Below are positions 1-6,790 of a DNA stretch of 20,322 bases, in pieces (the first letter of the stretch is position 1; each line of letters starts with the position of its first letter). Under the pieces are notes generated by a model. The model searched no databases. It saw only the letters and a list, made by a program, of their open reading frames with translations, and was not told the origin of the DNA. The translations under genes and the position numbers were made by a program. The stretch lies in contig NATN01000032.1 in the NCBI GenBank assembly GCA_002085355.1, forward strand, positions 1 to 20,322, read 5' to 3'. The stretch comes from Candidatus Zhuqueibacterota bacterium 4484_87. GTDB lineage: Bacteria > Zhuqueibacterota > Zhuqueibacteria > Thermofontimicrobiales > Thermofontimicrobiaceae.

Positions 1-891
1 CGCTTCGAAAAATGGTTTCGCTCCATTTAAGCTGAAATTGCTCGCCTAAAATATGCAATCCCTTTCCATCGGAAAAGTGTAATCCGCTCCGATAGTGGCC
101 ATTGTCTGGTAATTAAATGGAATGGCTTTATCATCCCAGTGGCTGGCAGCTACCTCAAACCAGAGTCCGATTTCAGCGTCCCATTTTCCGTCAAAAGCAA
201 AGCGAGTTTCTGAAAAATCTGTTTTTTGCGAACTGTTATCTATTGAAAATTCATTCACAAAATTTGCCTTTCGAAAATGTACTGTCGCGCCAATCTCACC
301 GCGAAAGAGCGGCAACTGCACTCTTCCGCCGTATTCCGGCTCATGCTTGTTTGTTGGAAAAAATTCCCAGCCCTTTGTCTCATCATTTCCGTAGAGCGCC
401 CACAGCCAGATATTCGCATTGTTCAAAAAATAGTAACGAAACAGCAATCCCCAGACGCCGTCAGTCAACTGCAACGGATCGCGCGGATCGATACGGTCGA
501 ACCACATCAGAGGACGCAGCAAAAACGCGGGTCCGAAATTTATTTTTTGCAATCCAAGCCGAAATTCATATTGCGGTCTGGAAAATCGTAGCCACAATCG
601 ATAAATTTTAATTCTCTCTTCAGAGGAAAAATTTGCCAGTGAGTTTCCCTGATAATTTTTGTAGCCGTTCACAGCCCCATAAAAATAAAAACCCGCCCCC
701 GCAGAAACGAACATTTCCGGAATGTAGCGCAGCCCGACGAACTGATCCGCTCGCCGATCCTGATTTACCACCAGAGTCGCTGACATCTGTCCTTTGAAAT
801 CGACCTGTTGGCAATAACCAGTCGAATAAAAAGACACAATCAAAATTCCTGCAACAAGAAATTGCTTCATCTTTCCCATTAGACCTTTCAT
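1..891 (-). CDS. Outer-membrane beta-barrel-like protein, frameshifted and cut by the left edge
   Basis: The uninterrupted frame covers 891 down to 46 (281 aa). It begins with a basic, hydrophobic signal peptide ending near GYC|QQ; there is no lipobox. The rest is rich in aromatic residues and alternating polar/hydrophobic stretches, as in porin-like barrels (for example FYFYGAV, YRLWLRFSRPQYEFRLGL, FGPAFLLRP). The frame stops at 46, but shifting by one base at the T4 run (plus-strand A4 at 73-76) gives SDGKGLHILGEQF and stays open to base 1. The true protein therefore probably continues off the window, and the stop reflects a frameshift or a sequencing error. Three start codons lie close together; the second has AAAGG four bases upstream, and the third would give the most compact signal peptide. 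The gene starts 6 bp after the TetR stop, so the two form one operon. The barrel assignment is inferred from composition; I do not recognise a named family. Confidence 0.72.
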
Positions 892-897
892 AAAAAA

Positions 898-1476
898 TTA
901 CCGAGTCAAAATTCCATAAAAGAAAAAATTCAATATCTCTTTTGTCAACTCCTGCGGCGACTTGTACATTTTCAACAATTCGTCGTCCTGATAAAATTCT
1001 GTCAATTTGTTCAGAAGATAAAGAATGAACTCGGGTTTGATATCCTGACGAATATTTCCCTGTCGCTGCGCCTGGCGGTAGTCATCTAAAATTTCCTTTA
1101 ATACCTCATCCCTTTTCTGTTGAAAAAATTGAATGAGCTCTTCATTGTCTGAAGACAAATAATCTTTGATAAACTCCTGGCTGATATTTTCCTGCTGCTG
1201 GAGTTTCCATTGAATGGTTTCTTCTATTTTCTGCGCATAAGGAATTGGCTTAGCCATGATCTGGCGATATTCTGCCATTGCCTGATCGTAAATTTTTTTC
1301 ATAAGATTTTTCACTAAATCAATTTTATTGTTAAAATATTTGTAAAAAGTCATCTTACTCACACCAGCAGTACGGCAAATTTCCTCCACCGTCACTCGTC
1401 GAATCCCATAGCGAAAAAACAGGTCTTGCGCTGTTGACAATAGCTGTTTTAATTTTGGGTTTTCTTTGTTCAGCAT
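898..1476 (-). CDS. TetR/AcrR-family transcriptional regulator
   Basis: This 192-aa protein has the size and layout of TetR repressors. The N-terminal DNA-binding domain covers residues about 8-55, with the pattern LFFRYGIRRVTVEEICRTAG, then VSKMTFYKYFNNKIDLV. This matches the helix-turn-helix plus the Y-x-Y/F-F-x-x-K-x-x-L signature of the family. The remainder is helical and has no recognisable ligand motif, as usual for the C-terminal sensor domain. The start ATG has AAGG five bases upstream. The outer-membrane protein gene follows after 6 bp, so the regulator probably controls its own operon, which continues beyond the left edge; TetR genes next to outer-membrane proteins often control export systems. 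A 12-bp perfect inverted repeat 21 bp upstream of the start is the likely operator. The family call is firm; the ligand and full regulon are unknown. Confidence 0.93.
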   Translation of the reverse strand: MLNKENPKLKQLLSTAQDLFFRYGIRRVTVEEICRTAGVSKMTFYKYFNNKIDLVKNLMKKIYDQAMAEYRQIMAKPIPYAQKIEETIQWKLQQQENISQEFIKDYLSSDNEELIQFFQQKRDEVLKEILDDYRQAQRQGNIRQDIKPEFILYLLNKLTEFYQDDELLKMYKSPQELTKEILNFFFYGILTR

Positions 1477-1496
1477 GACTACCTTACTACCATATT

Positions 1497-1542
1497 TTTT
1501 ATTTACGATTTTAGTCTATTTTGATTATTTTCGTAAATAAAA
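1497..1542. promoter_or_regulatory. Perfect 12-bp inverted repeat, candidate TetR operator overlapping divergent promoters
   Basis: The arms at 1497-1508 (ttttatttacga) and 1531-1542 (tcgtaaataaaa) are exact reverse complements separated by 22 bp. On the minus strand, TTTACG-N18-TAAAAT could serve as -35/-10 for the TetR gene. On the plus strand, TTGATT (1521-1526)-N16-TACGAT (1543-1548) could be a divergent promoter. Placement just upstream of a TetR gene makes autoregulation the simplest reading. The spacer is longer than in a typical compact TetR site, so each arm might be half of a two-dimer site. The promoter hexamers are weak matches. Confidence 0.5.
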
Positions 1543-1788
1543 TACGATATTGTTTGGAGAAAGTCAAGGGAATTTTTGGAAATATTTCAAAATTTAGTGA
1601 AAGGAATATAAAAACATGAAGTTGGATGTATGTAAATTTTTACTAGATTGTTATTATTGGGAATTAATTAGATTCTTGTCCGTGGGCTCCAGGTTAATTT
1701 CCGAAAGAAATGATTGATTTCCATTCCACGTCAATCGGGGAAACAACATCGCGGATAGCGGCCGTTTTGCACATTTCTAAACTTGCAA

Positions 1789-1830
1789 TTTACTCAATTG
1801 ATTGAGTAAAATTACTCACTATGTGAGCAA
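1789..1830. repeat. Two tandem dyads built from four TTACTCA half-sites
   Basis: The first dyad is tttactcaat-tg-attgagtaaa (1789-1810, perfect 10-bp arms). The second is ttactcac-tat-gtgagcaa (1812-1830, one mismatch). The half-site TTACTCA or its complement therefore occurs four times in alternating orientation, and the dyad centres are about 21.5 bp apart, close to two helical turns. This suits a pair of cooperative protein-binding sites. The second dyad also works as a terminator hairpin on the minus strand, listed separately. Confidence 0.5.
1808..1830 (-). terminator. Possible Rho-independent terminator of the toxin-antitoxin operon
   Basis: Read on the minus strand, TTGCTCAC-ATA-GTGAGTAA forms an 8-bp stem (one G-U pair in RNA) with a 3-nt loop and is followed by TTTT. 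It begins 29 bases after the toxin stop codon. The stem is not GC-rich and the T-run is short, so it would be a weak terminator. The same bases are part of the tandem-dyad repeat, so an operator role is the alternative. Confidence 0.4.
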
Positions 1831-1858
1831 AATGTAAAATCTTAATTAAACATTATGC

Positions 1859-2125
1859 TCATTCATAATGTGTCCACATCCGAATGATTTTGACAATTTT
1901 CTCCTCGTCCAATATTTGATAGACAAGCCTATGCTGAATATTAATTCGGCGGGAATAAGCACCTTCTAAATCGCCGGTTAGCTTCTCAAAAGGGGGAGGA
2001 GTTTGAAAAGGATTCTGTTCGAGAATTTTCAACAAGAAGATTACCTTTTCTTTAAGTCCGGCTGCAGCAATTTTTTTCGCATCTTTTCTCGCTTGACTGG
2101 TATAGACCAATTTCCATTTCACCAT
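1859..2125 (-). CDS. yoeB: Txe/YoeB-family toxin (mRNA interferase)
   Basis: This 88-aa protein belongs to the YoeB/Txe branch of RelE-fold toxins, which bind the ribosome and cut mRNA in the A site. Residues matching the catalytic set of E. coli YoeB are visible: E47 in PPFEKL, R66 in IQHRLVY, and the terminal H86-Y87. The typical SRRIN and HRLVY blocks are also present, so the toxin looks active. Its start lies inside the 3' end of the antitoxin gene (7-bp overlap), which implies translational coupling and antitoxin-first order, normal for yefM-yoeB. The length is close to the 84-aa E. coli protein. The role, from knowledge of the family, is a stress-responsive or plasmid/genome-stabilising addiction module. 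Nothing suggests decay. Confidence 0.93.
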   Translation of the reverse strand: MVKWKLVYTSQARKDAKKIAAAGLKEKVIFLLKILEQNPFQTPPPFEKLTGDLEGAYSRRINIQHRLVYQILDEEKIVKIIRMWTHYE

Positions 2126-2361
2126 TCGACTTCCTCAGAGCACTCATCAACCGGAGTTTTCATTCCCTCAATAATTGATTCTCTCATTCCCGGAATTGAA
2201 ATTAAATAAAGTGTCTCCTGAATTGAACGCCAATCTTCCTCAGAAATCAAAATAGCATTCCCCCGCTTTCCGTTAATTTGAATTGGTTCACTGAACTCAT
2301 TGACCTCGTCGATTAATCTGTACAAATTTGATCTTGCTTTGGTGACAGCGACTGTCTTCAT
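2119..2361 (-). CDS. yefM: YefM/Phd-family antitoxin
   Basis: This 80-aa protein has the Phd/YefM pattern. The N-terminal DNA-binding half contains VTKARSNLYRLIDEVNEFSEPIQI, then NGKRGNAILISEEDWRSIQETLYL. The acidic C-terminal tail (EGMKTPVDECSEEVEW) is expected to wrap and block the toxin. GGAGGTG eight bases upstream of the ATG is a near-ideal ribosome site, consistent with antitoxin being made in excess. The gene overlaps the toxin start by 7 bp. It should neutralise the YoeB-type toxin encoded next and, with it, repress the operon through the GTACG dyad just upstream. Confidence 0.93.
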   Translation of the reverse strand: MKTVAVTKARSNLYRLIDEVNEFSEPIQINGKRGNAILISEEDWRSIQETLYLISIPGMRESIIEGMKTPVDECSEEVEW

Positions 2362-2381
2362 TTTTTAACACCTCCTTCATT

Positions 2382-2401
2382 GTGTACGTAATATCGTACG
2401 C
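2382..2401. promoter_or_regulatory. Candidate YefM-YoeB operator (GTACG-N6-CGTAC)
   Basis: The bases gtacg-taatat-cgtac (2384-2399) form a dyad with 5-bp perfect arms, and a further pair matches outside one mismatch (2382 with 2401). It lies about 20 bp upstream of the antitoxin start codon. YefM of E. coli recognises palindromes with a TGTACA core, so a GTAC-centred dyad here fits autoregulation by the antitoxin complex. No clear -35/-10 pair could be assigned next to it. Confidence 0.5.
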
Positions 2402-2544
2402 ATCAAACCATAATGAGTTCCCGAAAAATCTCTTGCCCATCCTTACCCATAATTCCAAACCCATTTCAATAAAAATATTTGCATTTAATATTTATTTTTA
2501 TTAATTTAGAAAAAATAATATTTCCAAATCTGCCGGGTACCAGG

Positions 2545-3309
2545 ATGAAAATTTACTATTTTTCCGATACTGATTGGGAAAATCGTCTTCAAATCACGCA
2601 GGACCGGTTGAATGACGTCCTTTCGCATCTTTCCGCTGACACTGACACGAGCGACCTGATCGTTGCGGTATATCTTCTGCGGAATCATCAACTCAGCGGC
2701 GGCATCGCCATTGTGCAGCAAAATATCACACCGGTGCAGTTTGCTGCCAAAAGAGGAAAATGGGCGTTCACAAATCGCTTTTCTGCTCCGGTAGATCTCC
2801 CTGAAAAATTCAAACTCATCCGCCTGAAATTCAATCTCAACGAAGCAAATTATCCTTTACAGCAAATCGATCAGTATGGCTGGGAATGGCGTTACCAGTC
2901 TTTCACTGATCATTTTGCTTTTTTATTTGCGCATGAATTGCATCATTTCCGGCGTTATCATCTGGGATTTCATCCGCGCGAGGGTGAACACAGCGCAAAT
3001 AAATGGGCGCTGGAACAGATGCAAAAATCAGGTTTTTACGTTCAGGGAAAGCGAGCCATTTTTCGGAAACAAAAAAGAAATTCAGTTCGAACTTTTCTTC
3101 AAAAATTACAGCCCGACCGCTATCAAAAATTTCGCTATTTGCGTGCGGGGGATCAGATTCTCATCAAATATGACCCGCGCGGCAGATATGAAAACGATCT
3201 TGCCGAGGTCATCCGTCCGCTGCGGAAAAATTCAAAACGTGTGGTCATCGCGACATCGGACGGAAAAAAATGGCGCTGGCCTCTGGAGTGGGTTCATTTG
3301 GTGAATTGA
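2545..3309 (+). CDS. Uncharacterised protein with a HELHH putative metallopeptidase motif
   Basis: I chose the ATG at 2545 (254 aa). The longer frame would need a TTG at 2479 and adds an AT-rich, Ile/Phe-rich leader that looks like non-coding sequence. No strong ribosome site precedes 2545; GGG lies about ten bases upstream. Residues 130-134 are HELHH, which fits the HExxH zinc-binding and catalytic motif. Fourteen residues later comes EGEHSANKWALEQM, where E146 or E148 could be the third ligand; the E-x-x-AN-x-(W/F)A pattern recalls ImmA/IrrE-type proteases. The C-terminal 70 residues (AGDQILIKYDPRGRY, then a basic stretch) look like a small beta domain. No signal peptide is seen, so it is probably cytoplasmic. 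It is monocistronic by position. I do not recognise the family; the protease role is inferred from the motif alone. Confidence 0.75.
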   Translation: MKIYYFSDTDWENRLQITQDRLNDVLSHLSADTDTSDLIVAVYLLRNHQLSGGIAIVQQNITPVQFAAKRGKWAFTNRFSAPVDLPEKFKLIRLKFNLNEANYPLQQIDQYGWEWRYQSFTDHFAFLFAHELHHFRRYHLGFHPREGEHSANKWALEQMQKSGFYVQGKRAIFRKQKRNSVRTFLQKLQPDRYQKFRYLRAGDQILIKYDPRGRYENDLAEVIRPLRKNSKRVVIATSDGKKWRWPLEWVHLVN

Positions 3310-3344
3310 AAATTTTTGCCGCAGACGAGCGGAAGACACTGAAG

Positions 3345-3372
3345 AAATCCGCGGATTTAATGCGTTAGCATT
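3345..3372. repeat. Palindrome and small hairpin downstream of the HELHH gene
   Basis: The 14-bp perfect palindrome aaatccgcggattt (3345-3358) is followed directly by aatgc-gtta-gcatt (3359-3372), a 5-bp stem leading into ttatt. The second element could act as a weak terminator for the preceding gene. The sequence before it (gccgcagacgagcgg...) resembles the degenerate intergenic repeats common in some bacterial genomes, but I cannot confirm that from one copy. Confidence 0.3.
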
Positions 3373-3438
3373 TTATTAAGTGTTTATTTAACAAGAAATA
3401 AAAGCCTTACGGCGGAACTCCAAAGTTTGATACTTAAA

Positions 3439-3466
3439 ACACGAAACCAGAAACACACAACTCGAA
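3439..3466. repeat. Degenerate heptanucleotide tandem repeat (ACNCGAA)
   Basis: Four consecutive 7-base units are visible: acacgaa (3439), accagaa (3446), acacaca (3453) and actcgaa (3460). They end about 14 bases before the AGGAGG ribosome site of the acyl-CoA synthetase gene, so they would lie in its mRNA leader if transcription starts upstream. Confidence 0.45.
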
Positions 3467-3489
3467 ATTCATAAAAATCAGGAGGAAAA

Positions 3490-5412
3490 ATGAGTCAGGA
3501 ACGCACGCTAATCAATCTTTTTCTCGATAGTGTGGAAAAATTTTCCGAAAACGTGCTTCTCTGGGAAAAACATGACGGAGAATATCAGCCCACGACTTAT
3601 CGCGAAGCAAAAGAGATGGTTTTCAAAACCGCTGCCGGGTTGATGGCACTGGGGCTGCAGCCGGGAGAGCGAGTCGTACTTCTATCTGCTGCGCGGAACG
3701 ACTGGGTTTATTCTGAATTAGGCGTGCTTTTTTGCGGAGCAATGGATGTGCCGCTTTCAGTCAAGCTCAAAGAAGCCAACGAGCTCAAATTTCGCTTTGA
3801 GCATTCGCAAAGCCGATTTGCCATTGTCTCGCAGGATCAACTGGAAAAAGTTTTGAAAATAAAGAATGACCTGCCGGCACTGGAAAAAATAATTTGTCTC
3901 GATCGTGTGGAAACAGACGACCCGGACATTATTTTTATGGAAGATATTCGACAACAAGGCGAAAAATTTTTGCAGGAGAATCGCGAAAAATTTGAACAGC
4001 GCTACCAATCGGCCAAAGAATCCGAACCAGCAAACATTTGCTACACTTCCGGCACGACCGCTGACCCAAAGGGAATCGTCCTTACGCATCGAAATTACAC
4101 GGCGAATGTAGAACAGGCGCAAGGGCTGTATGCAATTCCGCCACACTATGTCTCTTTACTCATTTTGCCCTGGGATCACTCATTCGCCCACACTGCCGGA
4201 ATTTACACGCTGATGAAAAACGGCGCCAGCATGGCTTCGGTGGAATTGGGGAAAACTTTGTTGGAAACCACGCGAAATATTGGCAAAAACATCAAAGAAA
4301 TCAAGCCCCATTTTTTATTGAGTGTTCCTGCTCTTTCCTCAAATTTCAGAAAAAATATCGAAAAAGGTCTCAAAGACAAAGGGGACAAAGTCTGGAATTT
4401 ATTTCAGCGTGGGCTCAAGATCGCTTACGCCTACCAGGGTGACGGCTATCGCAATGGCAAGTGGCACGGAAACCGGCTGCTGGCTCCGCTATACAAGCTC
4501 TTTGACAAGATAATTTTCTCCAAAGTCCGCGAAGGATTCGGCGGGCGGCTGGAATTTTTCGTCGGTGGTGGCGCATTACTGGATATTGATTACCAGCAAT
4601 TTTTCACAGCACTGGGGATTCCCATTTATCAGGGCTACGGGCTAACAGAAGCCTCGCCCATCATTTCAGCAAACTGCCCGGGATTTCAGAAAATGGGCAC
4701 GTCCGGCAGGGTTGTGCCAAATTTGGAAATTAAAATTGTCGATGACAACGACAATGAAATGGTGGTAGGGCAAAAAGGCGAAATCGTTGTCAGAGGTGAA
4801 AATGTGATGAAAGAATACTGGCACAATCCGGAAGCAACCGCCAAAACCATCAAAGACGGCTGGCTGTACACAGGCGACATGGGTTACATGGACGAGGAAG
4901 GTTACCTCGTTGTGCTGGGGCGCTACAAAAGTCTGCTCATCTCCGATGATGGCGAGAAATTCAGTCCCGAAGGTATCGAGGAAAGCTTGCTCAGTCATTC
5001 CATTTACATCGATCAAATTATGCTTTACAATAATCAAAACCCCTACACTGTTGCCTTTGTCGTGCCAAATTTTTCAAACATTCAGGCATTTTTAGCGGGA
5101 AAAGGCCTAGACAAAAAATCAGAAGAGGGGCAAAACGCAGTCATCCAGCTTTTTGCCGACGAATTCGAACGCTACCGAAAAGAACCGGAGTATCAAAAAC
5201 AATTTCCGGGGAAATGGATTCCGGCAACTTTTGCGCTGCTGGGCGAGCCATTTACTGAAGAAAACGGCTTCATCAATTCCACGATGAAGATGGTACGGTG
5301 GAAAATCGCTGAATTTTATAAGGAACGTATTGAATACATGTACACTCCCGAAGGGAAAAATGTTTTCAACAAACAGAACATGACCATTGTCAGTCGATTC
5401 GGAGAAAAATAG
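3490..5412 (+). CDS. Long-chain acyl-CoA synthetase (AMP-forming fatty-acid CoA ligase)
   Basis: This enzyme should activate fatty acids with ATP and CoA, through an acyl-adenylate, at the inner face of the membrane. At 640 aa it has the length of the FadD-like long-chain class. Adenylate-forming motifs appear in order: YTSGTTADPKG (185-195, phosphate-binding loop), GYGLTEASP (382-390), YTGDMG (460-465) with the ribose-binding Asp463, and GRYKSLLISDDGEKFSPEGIE (from 477), the hinge and C-terminal domain entry. The late catalytic lysine is probably K600 in NSTMKMVR. All look intact. AGGAGG five bases before the ATG is a strong ribosome site. The DAACS symporter gene follows after 49 bp on the same strand, so co-transcription is possible without an evident metabolic link. 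Chain-length preference cannot be read from the sequence; a carrier-protein ligase is less likely. Confidence 0.93.
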   Translation: MSQERTLINLFLDSVEKFSENVLLWEKHDGEYQPTTYREAKEMVFKTAAGLMALGLQPGERVVLLSAARNDWVYSELGVLFCGAMDVPLSVKLKEANELKFRFEHSQSRFAIVSQDQLEKVLKIKNDLPALEKIICLDRVETDDPDIIFMEDIRQQGEKFLQENREKFEQRYQSAKESEPANICYTSGTTADPKGIVLTHRNYTANVEQAQGLYAIPPHYVSLLILPWDHSFAHTAGIYTLMKNGASMASVELGKTLLETTRNIGKNIKEIKPHFLLSVPALSSNFRKNIEKGLKDKGDKVWNLFQRGLKIAYAYQGDGYRNGKWHGNRLLAPLYKLFDKIIFSKVREGFGGRLEFFVGGGALLDIDYQQFFTALGIPIYQGYGLTEASPIISANCPGFQKMGTSGRVVPNLEIKIVDDNDNEMVVGQKGEIVVRGENVMKEYWHNPEATAKTIKDGWLYTGDMGYMDEEGYLVVLGRYKSLLISDDGEKFSPEGIEESLLSHSIYIDQIMLYNNQNPYTVAFVVPNFSNIQAFLAGKGLDKKSEEGQNAVIQLFADEFERYRKEPEYQKQFPGKWIPATFALLGEPFTEENGFINSTMKMVRWKIAEFYKERIEYMYTPEGKNVFNKQNMTIVSRFGEK

Positions 5413-5461
5413 AACATAACTCATGAAATAGAGTTGCGGGCTTTCACTTTACGGAGGGAAA

Positions 5462-6733
5462 ATGCGGCTTCCAAAGATTGAACTTTATACTAAAATTCTC
5501 ATCGGACTCATTCTCGGTATCATTTTCGGCATTGCTGCCAATCAATTCGGCTGGACCCATTTTTTCACAGTTTACATTAAACCGTTCGGTACGGCTTTCA
5601 TTCGGCTCATCAGCATGGTCGTCGTGCCGCTTGTTTTTGCATCTCTGCTCGTAGGGACAGCCAGCTTGAACGACATCAGAAAACTGGGCCGCATCGGCGG
5701 AAAGACGATTTTTTTCTATCTCGTGACCACCGCCGTCGCCATTATGATAGGTCTCATTCTGGCAAACACCTTCAAACCGGGCGAAGGTCTGACAAAAGAG
5801 ACGCAGGAACAATTGCTGCAAAATTATTCTGACGAAGCCCAGTCAAAAATTGATTCAGCTCTGAAAAAACCGAGTTTGACGCAAACCCTGCTGGACATCA
5901 TTCCGCAAAATCCGATGTATTCCCTTTCCAATGGCAAAATGCTGCAAATCATATTTTTCGCTCTGTTGCTTGGAATCGCGTTAACAATGATACCGGCGGA
6001 TCGGGCTGCACCGGTGATTAAATTTTTTGAAGGAATCAACGACGCCATGATTCAAATTGTTAATCTCATCATGGAATTGGCTCCTTACGGCGTTTTTGCT
6101 CTGATCGCAGCGATTATCGGTGAGTTTGGTCTGGGAATTTTAGGGCCTCTCGCCAAATATTCTATTGTTGTACTCGTCGGATTAATTTTGCACATTATCC
6201 TGACCTACAATATTTTGCTTAAAATTTTCACCAAAGTGCGCAGCCGTGACTTTTTTCGCGGTATTCGTCCGGCTCAGTTAATTGCATTCAGTTCCAGCTC
6301 CAGCTCAGCTACCCTGCCGGTTACCATGGAATGCGTAGAGGAGAACTTGGGCGTTTCCAAGGAAATCTCCAGTTTTGTTCTTCCGCTCGGCGCGACAATC
6401 AATATGGACGGAACCGCGCTTTATCAGGGCGTAGCTGCCGTTTTCATCGCCCAGGTTTTTGGCATGGACCTGAATATTACACAACAATTGACAATTGTTC
6501 TGACCGCTACTTTAGCTTCCATCGGAGCGGCCGGAGTACCCGGCGTAGGAATGATTACGCTCACGATGGTACTGAAAACTATCGGTGTGCCCCTGGAGGG
6601 AATCGCTCTCATTTTGGGCGTGGACAGAATTCTTGACATGTGCCGCACGGTTGTCAATATTTCCGGGGATTCTACATGCGCGACTGTGATTGCTTCCAGT
6701 GAAGGGCAAATTTCAATTCCGGAAAGAGAATGA
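5462..6733 (+). CDS. Dicarboxylate/amino acid:cation symporter (DAACS, glutamate/aspartate type)
   Basis: This 423-aa inner-membrane carrier has the GltPh/GltP fold: several N-terminal hydrophobic helices, then the transport core. The serine-rich hairpin HP1 is present as six serines (277-282) followed by ATLP. The unwound helix 7 motif NMDGT is at 314-318. Helix 8 reads VDRILDMCRTVVNISGD, giving D388, D392, R395, N399 and D403, equivalent to D390, D394, R397, N401 and D405 of GltPh. These residues hold the substrate amino group, carboxylate and sodium. Retention of the Arg points to an acidic substrate (glutamate, aspartate or a C4-dicarboxylate) driven by Na+ or H+. GGAGGG lies just before the ATG. 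It sits between the acyl-CoA ligase and the ATPase genes; no regulator is adjacent. Confidence 0.94.
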   Translation: MRLPKIELYTKILIGLILGIIFGIAANQFGWTHFFTVYIKPFGTAFIRLISMVVVPLVFASLLVGTASLNDIRKLGRIGGKTIFFYLVTTAVAIMIGLILANTFKPGEGLTKETQEQLLQNYSDEAQSKIDSALKKPSLTQTLLDIIPQNPMYSLSNGKMLQIIFFALLLGIALTMIPADRAAPVIKFFEGINDAMIQIVNLIMELAPYGVFALIAAIIGEFGLGILGPLAKYSIVVLVGLILHIILTYNILLKIFTKVRSRDFFRGIRPAQLIAFSSSSSSATLPVTMECVEENLGVSKEISSFVLPLGATINMDGTALYQGVAAVFIAQVFGMDLNITQQLTIVLTATLASIGAAGVPGVGMITLTMVLKTIGVPLEGIALILGVDRILDMCRTVVNISGDSTCATVIASSEGQISIPERE

Positions 6734-6790
6734 AAATCAACAAAATCGTTAGTGAAATCAATTGAAAACCATAATTTGACGGAACGATAA

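Larger units (their letters stand above)
1477..1858. other. Gene-poor interval between the TetR gene and the toxin-antitoxin pair
   Basis: This 382-bp AT-rich stretch holds the inverted repeat at 1497-1542, a possible plus-strand promoter, and an ORF of only 33 codons at 1616-1717. That ORF has AAGGA about ten bases upstream of its ATG. Two tandem dyads occupy 1789-1830. I see no convincing protein gene, tRNA or mobile-element end here. Confidence 0.6.

Noticed and set aside
117..611. Plus-strand ORFs opposite the outer-membrane protein
   Set aside because: The frames overlap each other and have low-complexity basic products. The minus strand has the signal peptide and operon context.
1859..2361. 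Toxin-antitoxin pair as a new system
   Set aside because: Both proteins match the well-known YefM/YoeB families with conserved catalytic residues and the usual overlap.
2479..2544. N-terminal extension of the HELHH protein from a TTG codon
   Set aside because: It translates an AT-rich leader with no ribosome site; the ATG at 2545 begins the globular sequence.
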